Assembly (NCBI GenBank): GCA_023460155.1
Contig: JAEWRF010000154.1
Span: forward strand, 1 to 50,714
DNA from: Bacillota bacterium
Lineage (GTDB): Bacteria; Bacillota; Clostridia; Oscillospirales; Acutalibacteraceae
Reading direction: 5' to 3'
DNA: 50,714 nt
The position numbers were made by a program, and so were the translations under genes. Positions 46,575 through 50,714 of this stretch are shown here, piece by piece. The notes beneath the pieces are model-generated. The model was not told the origin of the DNA and made no database searches. It saw only the letters and a list, made by a program, of their open reading frames with translations. The first letter of the stretch is position 1. Each line of letters opens with the position of its first letter.

Positions 46575-47952
46575 TCGGTTCATCTCCCACAAGCTTTAAA
46601 ATCCGCTTTGCCTGCGCTGCCACGTTTTCCGGAGCGGGTCCGCCCGTTGTCTTCCGGCCGTTCACACAGCGCTCCAGCGAAATCGCATCGAAAATCCCCT
46701 CGTCGAAGGCGGGGTCGAACGCCTTGTAGCGCTCCAGCGGCAGGGTCTCCAGCGTGAGGCCCTCATGGATGCACGCGGCGACAAGATCGCCCGTTATCTT
46801 GTACGCGGTGCGGAACGGCATGCCCTTGTTCACCAGATAGTCCGCGCAGTCAGTCGCGTTGATGAAACCTTTCGCGGCGGCGGCGCGCATGTTCTGTGAA
46901 AGCACCTTCATGGTGGCGATCATCGGGGTAGCCTCGGTCAGGCACATTTTCAGCGTATCGAATGCGTCGAAAATTGCTTCCTTGTCTTCCTGTAAATCCT
47001 TGTCGTAAGCGAGAGGAAGCCCCTTCATCATCGTGAACAGCGTCACCATGTCGCCGATTGCCCGCCCGCTTTTGCCGCGCACCAGCTCGGCGATATCCGG
47101 GTTCTTTTTCTGCGGCATAATGCTGGAGCCGGTGGAAAACGCGTCGTCCAGTTCGATGAACTTGAATTCCCACGAGCACCACAGCACAATCTCCTCCGCA
47201 AAGCGGGAAAGATGCACCATCGCGACGGAAATCGCGGAGGAAAGCTCCAGACAGAAATCGCGGTCGGAAACGCCGTCCAGGCTGTTCTGCGCGACGGCGG
47301 AAAAGCCGAGAAGCTCCGCCGTGCGCTCCCGGTTGATCGGGTAGGTCGTCCCGGCGAGCGCCCCGCACCCCAGCGGGCAGGAATCCATGCGCTTTGAAGC
47401 GTCCTCAAACCGGCCGATATCCCGCAGGAACATCTCAGCGTAGGCCAGCAGATGGTGGCCGAACGTGACCGGCTGCGCGCGCTGCATGTGCGTGTAGCCC
47501 GGCATAACGGTGCCGCTGTGCTCCAGCGCCTTTTCGCCCAGAATCTTAATGAGGGCGCGCAGCAGCGAAACGACCTCCGCGCATTCCTTTTTCAGGTACA
47601 GCCTTAAATCCACGGCCACCTGGTCGTTCCGGCTGCGGGCGGTGTGCAGGCGCTTGCCCGTGTCGCCGAGGCGCGCGGTCAGCTCGCCCTCCACGAAGGT
47701 GTGAACGTCCTCGGCTTCCCAGTCGACTGTGAGCTTTCCGCTCTCCAGATCCGCAAGGATTCCTTTTAAGCCCTCACAGATTTTGTCGGCCTCGTCCTTC
47801 GCGAGAACGCCGCATTCGCCCAGCATGGTTGCGTGCGCGATGCTGCCCGCGATGTCTTCCTTCACCATGCGGCTGTCAAATGAGATGGATGCGTTGAAAT
47901 CGTTCGTCGTTTTATCCAGTTCCTTGTGGAGTCCGTTCATCCACAGTTTCAA
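46567..47952 (-). CDS. argH: Argininosuccinate lyase
   Basis: 461 residues from a TTG at 47952, which is followed by KLW as in most ArgH proteins and preceded by GAGGGGGAATC. Fumarase/aspartase-superfamily motifs: HTARSRNDQVAVDLRLYLKK, PGYTHMQRAQPVTFGHHLLAYAEMF and the signature TGSSIMPQKKNPDIAELVRGKSGR with the catalytic Ser loop. It splits argininosuccinate into arginine and fumarate. The argG gene ends 79 bases upstream with a hairpin between them; argC overlaps downstream. Confidence 0.94.
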   Translation of the reverse strand: MKLWMNGLHKELDKTTNDFNASISFDSRMVKEDIAGSIAHATMLGECGVLAKDEADKICEGLKGILADLESGKLTVDWEAEDVHTFVEGELTARLGDTGKRLHTARSRNDQVAVDLRLYLKKECAEVVSLLRALIKILGEKALEHSGTVMPGYTHMQRAQPVTFGHHLLAYAEMFLRDIGRFEDASKRMDSCPLGCGALAGTTYPINRERTAELLGFSAVAQNSLDGVSDRDFCLELSSAISVAMVHLSRFAEEIVLWCSWEFKFIELDDAFSTGSSIMPQKKNPDIAELVRGKSGRAIGDMVTLFTMMKGLPLAYDKDLQEDKEAIFDAFDTLKMCLTEATPMIATMKVLSQNMRAAAAKGFINATDCADYLVNKGMPFRTAYKITGDLVAACIHEGLTLETLPLERYKAFDPAFDEGIFDAISLERCVNGRKTTGGPAPENVAAQAKRILKLVGDEPND

Positions 47953-47985
47953 CCGAGATTCCCCCTCGTTTTTGAATAAAAGCTT

Positions 47986-48008
47986 GGGGCGGACACGGCG
48001 TCCGCCCC
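47986..48008 (-). terminator. Hairpin between argG and argH, attenuator or partial terminator
   Basis: GGGGCGGAC and GTCCGCCCC form a perfect 9-bp stem with a 5-base loop. On the minus strand AAGCTTTTATTC follows, a broken T run. It may reduce read-through from argG to argH or protect the argG message. Confidence 0.55.
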
Positions 48009-48031
48009 GGATATATAATCGAAAGAGTTCT

Positions 48032-49252
48032 TTATTTCTTCTCTTTCAGCTTCTTCATCGCCTGAACGCTGATCGGCAGGCCGAACAGATTGATGAAGCC
48101 CTGCGCATCCGCCTGATTGTAGACGTGATCCTCGCTGAAGGTCGCGATGTCCTCGTCGTAGAGGGAGTTCGGGGAGGTTGCGCCCGCGTCGATGATGTTG
48201 CCCTTGTAGAGCTTCAGCTTCACTTCGCCGGAAACGGTCTCCTGCGTGCTGTCCACGAAGGCGGAAAGCGCCTCGCGCAGTGGGGTGAACCATTTGCCGT
48301 CGTAAACCAGCTCCGCGAATTTCAGGCCGACGCCCTGCTTGAAGTGGTAGGTATCCTTATCAAGGCAGAGCTCTTCGAGCTTCTGGTGTGCGTGGTACAG
48401 GATGGAGCCGCCCGGAGTTTCGTACACGCCGCGGGACTTCATGCCCACCAGCCGGTTTTCCAGCAGATCGATGATGCCCACGCCGTTCGCGCCGCCGATC
48501 TTGTTCAGCTTCGCGATCATATCGACGCCGCAGAGCTTTTCGCCGTTCAGCTTGACCGGAACGCCCTTTTCAAAGGTCAGGGTCAGGTAGGTCGGTTCGT
48601 CCGGAGCTTTCTCGGGCGAAACGCCCATTTCAAGGATCTTGTCGTATTTCGGCTCGTTCGCCGGATCCTCCAGGTCGAGGCCCTCATGGGAAAGATGCCA
48701 CAGGTTCTTGTCCTTGGAGTAGTTGGTTTCCCTCGTAATCTTCAAAGGCACGTTGTGCGCCTCGGCGTAATCGATTTCCTCTTCCCGGGACTTAATGTTC
48801 CAGATTCTCCACGGCGCGATGATCTTCATATCGGGAGCGAAAGCCTTGATGCCGAGCTCAAACCGCACCTGATCGTTGCCCTTGCCGGTGCAGCCGTGCA
48901 CGATTGCGTCCGCTCCCTCGGCCTTGGCGATCTCCACCAGACGCTTTGCGATCAGCGGCCTCGCGAACGAGGTGCCCAGCAGATATTTTCCTTCGTAAAC
49001 GGCCCCGGCCTTCATGGTCGGCCAGATGTAATCTTCCACCAGCTGCTTTTTCAGGTCCGCAATGTAAAGCTTGGAAGCGCCCGTTTTCTTTGCCTTTTCC
49101 TCAAGGCCCTCCAGCTCGTCGCCCTGCCCGACGTCCGCCGCAACCGCGACGACCTCGCAGTTGTCGAAATTTTCTTTCAGCCACGGAATAATGATTGAAG
49201 TATCCAGTCCGCCGGAATATGCGAGAACCACTTTTTTAATTTTGCCTGCCAT
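48032..49252 (-). CDS. argG: Argininosuccinate synthase
   Basis: 406 residues. The N-type ATP pyrophosphatase P-loop VVLAYSGGLDTSIIIPWLKENF opens the protein, followed by VVAVAADVGQGDELEG, YLLGTSFARPLIAKRLVEIA, IVHGCTGKGNDQVRFELG and YAEAHNVPLKITRETNYSKDKNLWHLS, typical of ArgG. It joins citrulline and aspartate with ATP. It is the first gene of the arg cluster; the upstream region carries its promoter, an inverted repeat and an ARG-box-like site. Seven arginine genes in the order argG-H-C-J-B-D-F cover the pathway from glutamate to arginine; carbamoyl-phosphate synthase is not in the window. Confidence 0.95.
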   Translation of the reverse strand: MAGKIKKVVLAYSGGLDTSIIIPWLKENFDNCEVVAVAADVGQGDELEGLEEKAKKTGASKLYIADLKKQLVEDYIWPTMKAGAVYEGKYLLGTSFARPLIAKRLVEIAKAEGADAIVHGCTGKGNDQVRFELGIKAFAPDMKIIAPWRIWNIKSREEEIDYAEAHNVPLKITRETNYSKDKNLWHLSHEGLDLEDPANEPKYDKILEMGVSPEKAPDEPTYLTLTFEKGVPVKLNGEKLCGVDMIAKLNKIGGANGVGIIDLLENRLVGMKSRGVYETPGGSILYHAHQKLEELCLDKDTYHFKQGVGLKFAELVYDGKWFTPLREALSAFVDSTQETVSGEVKLKLYKGNIIDAGATSPNSLYDEDIATFSEDHVYNQADAQGFINLFGLPISVQAMKKLKEKK

Positions 49253-49355
49253 GGTCAGCCACCCTTTTCTTCAATTTAATCTTGACGCAGCCGCCGATCC
49301 GATTTGATTTCCCGTCCGCCCCGGAACCCCGGCCGCTTTGTTTTCATTGGCTCTC

Positions 49356-49398
49356 ATTATACACCGATTATGCAGAAAATCAAGTCTTTTCTGCATAA
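49356..49398 (-). promoter_or_regulatory. argG promoter with overlapping inverted repeat
   Basis: On the minus strand TTGATT (49383-49378), 16 bases, TATAAT (49361-49356). A perfect 12-bp inverted repeat, TTATGCAGAAAA (49368-49379) and TTTTCTGCATAA (49387-49398) with a 7-base spacer, covers the -35. That placement suits a repressor operator. Whether ArgR or another regulator binds is not determined. Confidence 0.65.
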
Positions 49399-49405
49399 TT
49401 ATACA
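49392..49405. promoter_or_regulatory. ARG-box-like site upstream of argG
   Basis: TGCATAATTATACA fits the ArgR consensus TGNATWWWWATNCA exactly and is itself a near-palindrome. It partly overlaps the right arm of the inverted repeat and lies just upstream of the -35 of argG. Confidence 0.6.
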
Positions 49406-49508
49406 TTTTATCGTTTTTCATAAAATTCCGTCTGAAATCCGGCCTGAATTGTGGACTATTTTAATTCTTTTCAAAAGGGAAACCGGCTTGCAAAGCCCCG
49501 GGAATATG

Positions 49509-49537
49509 GATACAATAAAGTTGATATTTATTGTATC
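49509..49537. promoter_or_regulatory. Inverted repeat in the promoter region of the flavin-reductase gene
   Basis: GATACAATAAA and TTTATTGTATC are perfect 11-bp arms with a 7-base spacer, the same spacing as the repeat at the argG promoter. A possible promoter (TTGATA at 49521, TAAGAA near 49544) overlaps it, about 55 bases before the coding start. Confidence 0.6.
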
Positions 49538-49591
49538 ACAGTTTAAGAATAAAATTTCAAAACAGAACCGCATTCTAAAGGAGGAACCGTC

Positions 49592-50095
49592 ATGCCGTTT
49601 CATGAAATTTCCGCAGAGGAGCTCAAATTCAACCCGTTCACCCTGATCCGGGACGAGTGGATGCTAGTCACCGCCGGGGACGAACAGAAATGCAACACCA
49701 TGACCGCAAGCTGGGGCGGGCTCGGCGAGCTGTGGTCGAAAATTGTTTCGTTCATTTTCATCCGCCCGCAGCGCTACACGATGGAATTTCTGGAAAGTAA
49801 GGAGTACTATTCCCTCTGTTTCTTTGATGAATCCTGCCGCGCCGCGCTCAGTTACTGCGGCAGCCATTCCGGCCGCGACGGCGACAAGATCAAAGCTGCA
49901 AATCTGACGCCGGTGTTCGACGAGGCCGCGCCGTATTTCGCGGAGGCAAAGCTCGTTTTCATCTGCCGCAAACTCTACAAGCAGACGTTCGACCCCACCG
50001 GTTTTGCCGACCAGGCGCTTGACTCGGCCAACTACGCGAAAAAGGATTACCACAAAATGTTTGTCGGCGGCATCGAAAAGATTCTGACGAAATAG
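49592..50095 (+). CDS. Flavin reductase-family (FMN-binding split barrel) protein
   Basis: 167 residues with AAAGGAGG before the ATG. The flavin_reduct fold is shown by WMLVTAGDEQKCNTMTASWGGLGELW (flavin-contact segment, T-x-S-W-G), IFIRPQRYTMEFLESKEYYSLCFFDE and LSYCGSHSGRDGDKIKAANLTPVF, which has the conserved S-G-x-D-x-D-K. It binds FMN and reduces it, or acts as an oxidoreductase, in the cytoplasm. An inverted repeat in the promoter region suggests a dedicated regulator. It is followed by a secreted-protein gene after 52 bases. Confidence 0.87.
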   Translation: MPFHEISAEELKFNPFTLIRDEWMLVTAGDEQKCNTMTASWGGLGELWSKIVSFIFIRPQRYTMEFLESKEYYSLCFFDESCRAALSYCGSHSGRDGDKIKAANLTPVFDEAAPYFAEAKLVFICRKLYKQTFDPTGFADQALDSANYAKKDYHKMFVGGIEKILTK

Positions 50096-50147
50096 AAAAG
50101 GTTCTACGAGAACGCACGTGCGCGCTCCCGCGAAAGAAGGGATTCGC

Positions 50148-50714
50148 GTGAAAAAGCGGTTTTTTGCCCTGCTTCTCTGCGCTCTGCTGGCTGTTCCGGC
50201 TGTTCCGGCGGGCGCGAACTCCGGCCCGGTTTACTGGGAGAACTCGCCGGGCCTTTCCATGACGCCGCTTCAAGGCTCCCCGGTGGCCGTGGAGCGCGAG
50301 GATCTTTCCTTTGATTTCACCGCTTCCATCCCTAAGGATCACACCGCGGGCTCACGGACTTCCTACAGCCCGCAGGCGATGGTGACGGCCGCCTATGTGA
50401 TGAAAAACACCTCATCGAAAGCAGTCTCCGCCACCATGGCCTTTCCGCTGATCGCAAGTCTTTCCGAGCTGGCCGGGCTGCACGGGGTTTCCGTCACGGC
50501 GGGAGGAAAGAAGGTCCCGTTCGATATCGCGATCGGGGAACCGATGCCCCAGGAAGGCGAAACCCGCAGTTATTTCGGAAAAGGCGGAACGCTCGTTCAG
50601 ACGACCCTTCCGTCCTTTGAAAAAATTCTGAACAGCGTAAATCAAAAGCCGAAGACTTTAAAAGTTCTAAAGGGAACGGGGACGCGCTGCGACCTGCGGT
50701 ACACGGGGGAGGAA
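50148..50714 (+). CDS. Secreted protein, unknown (partial, runs off the window)
   Basis: A GTG at 50148, seven bases after GAAAGAAGGG, opens a frame of 189 codons to the last base with no stop. The N-terminus MKKRFFALLLCALLAVPA followed by VPAGA is a signal peptide. The mature part has alternating strands: DLSFDFTASIPK, MVTAAYVMKNTSSKAVSATMAFPL and LHGVSVTAGGKKVPFDIAIG. A run of 'KNTSSKAVSATMAFPL' then 'V.VTAGGKKVPF' resembles domains of DUF4424-type or beta-sandwich surface proteins that measure departures from symmetry in membrane-associated stress proteins, but I cannot confirm a family. The C-terminus, with any anchor, is outside the window. Confidence 0.7.
   Translation, partial: MKKRFFALLLCALLAVPAVPAGANSGPVYWENSPGLSMTPLQGSPVAVEREDLSFDFTASIPKDHTAGSRTSYSPQAMVTAAYVMKNTSSKAVSATMAFPLIASLSELAGLHGVSVTAGGKKVPFDIAIGEPMPQEGETRSYFGKGGTLVQTTLPSFEKILNSVNQKPKTLKVLKGTGTRCDLRYTGEE

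Noticed and set aside
49253..49400. T-box or riboswitch upstream of argG
   Set aside because: No T-box motif or terminator/antiterminator pair is visible; the sequence is explained by a promoter, an inverted repeat and an ARG box.
31..50714. CRISPR arrays or cas genes
   Set aside because: I found no regularly spaced direct repeats with unique spacers and no Cas-like protein.

Overview
The window looks like a chromosomal segment of a spore-forming Clostridia bacterium, probably an Oscillospirales-type Firmicute. The lineage is an inference from AGGAGG-type ribosome binding sites, frequent TTG and GTG starts, a YpeB-type germination protein, sigma-A-like TTGACA/TATAAT promoters and a complete arginine cluster built around bifunctional ArgJ.

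Layout. (1) Positions 1-3.8 kb: the end of a plus-strand sugar-catabolic operon, with an FGGY kinase tail, an FG-GAP-like cytoplasmic protein, a D-2-hydroxyacid dehydrogenase, an AraD/UlaF-type 4-epimerase and a UlaE-type 3-epimerase. (2) 3.8-7.6 kb: a small membrane protein, then a TetR regulator divergent from an MBL hydrolase, a TauE/SafE permease and a flavodoxin-like reductase. A 46-bp near-perfect palindrome lies between the two facing promoters. (3) 7.6-26.4 kb: a decayed accretion island at tRNA-Leu(UAG). The intact tRNA is on the minus strand at 26343-26427. Two 3'-end scars of a tRNA lie at 7857 and 9759. A roughly 122-bp direct repeat flanks the main cargo at 9630-9752 and 26219-26341. 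Just inside the right repeat are a serine-recombinase remnant and a decapitated kinase gene.

The main cargo (10270-25871) is a compact nine-gene plus-strand operon: a secreted, membrane-anchored vWA protein; a 1129-residue tubulin/FtsZ-like GTPase; two proteins I do not recognise (619 and 224 aa); a zinc-ribbon P-loop GTPase; a 756-aa protein resembling GTPase-associated GAP1 proteins; a kinase-like protein with altered catalytic residues; a Sel1-repeat membrane protein; and a polytopic membrane protein. It resembles predicted NTP-dependent conflict systems with paired GTPases and vWA or kinase partners. A membrane-associated defence or surveillance role is an inference. It is the best candidate here for an undescribed system.

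(4) 26.4-32.2 kb, minus strand: murD, two M42 peptidases, a GNAT acetyltransferase, a DUF6440-like protein and a methionine-gamma-lyase-family PLP enzyme, all closely packed. (5) 32.3-40 kb: a secreted protein and a membrane-anchored partner, a stand-alone EAL phosphodiesterase, ypeB, a run of small metabolic or hypothetical genes, and an AT-rich orphan gene. (6) 40-49.3 kb, minus strand: argG, argH, argC, a small gene, argJ, argB, argD and argF, with an ARG-box-like site and an inverted repeat at the argG promoter. (7) 49.6 kb to the end, plus strand: a flavin-reductase-family protein and the start of a secreted protein that runs off the window.

Between 32.3 and 45.6 kb, intergenic DNA carries a dispersed mosaic repeat. 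It includes ten 15-bp palindromes, five of which sit on or directly against stop codons.
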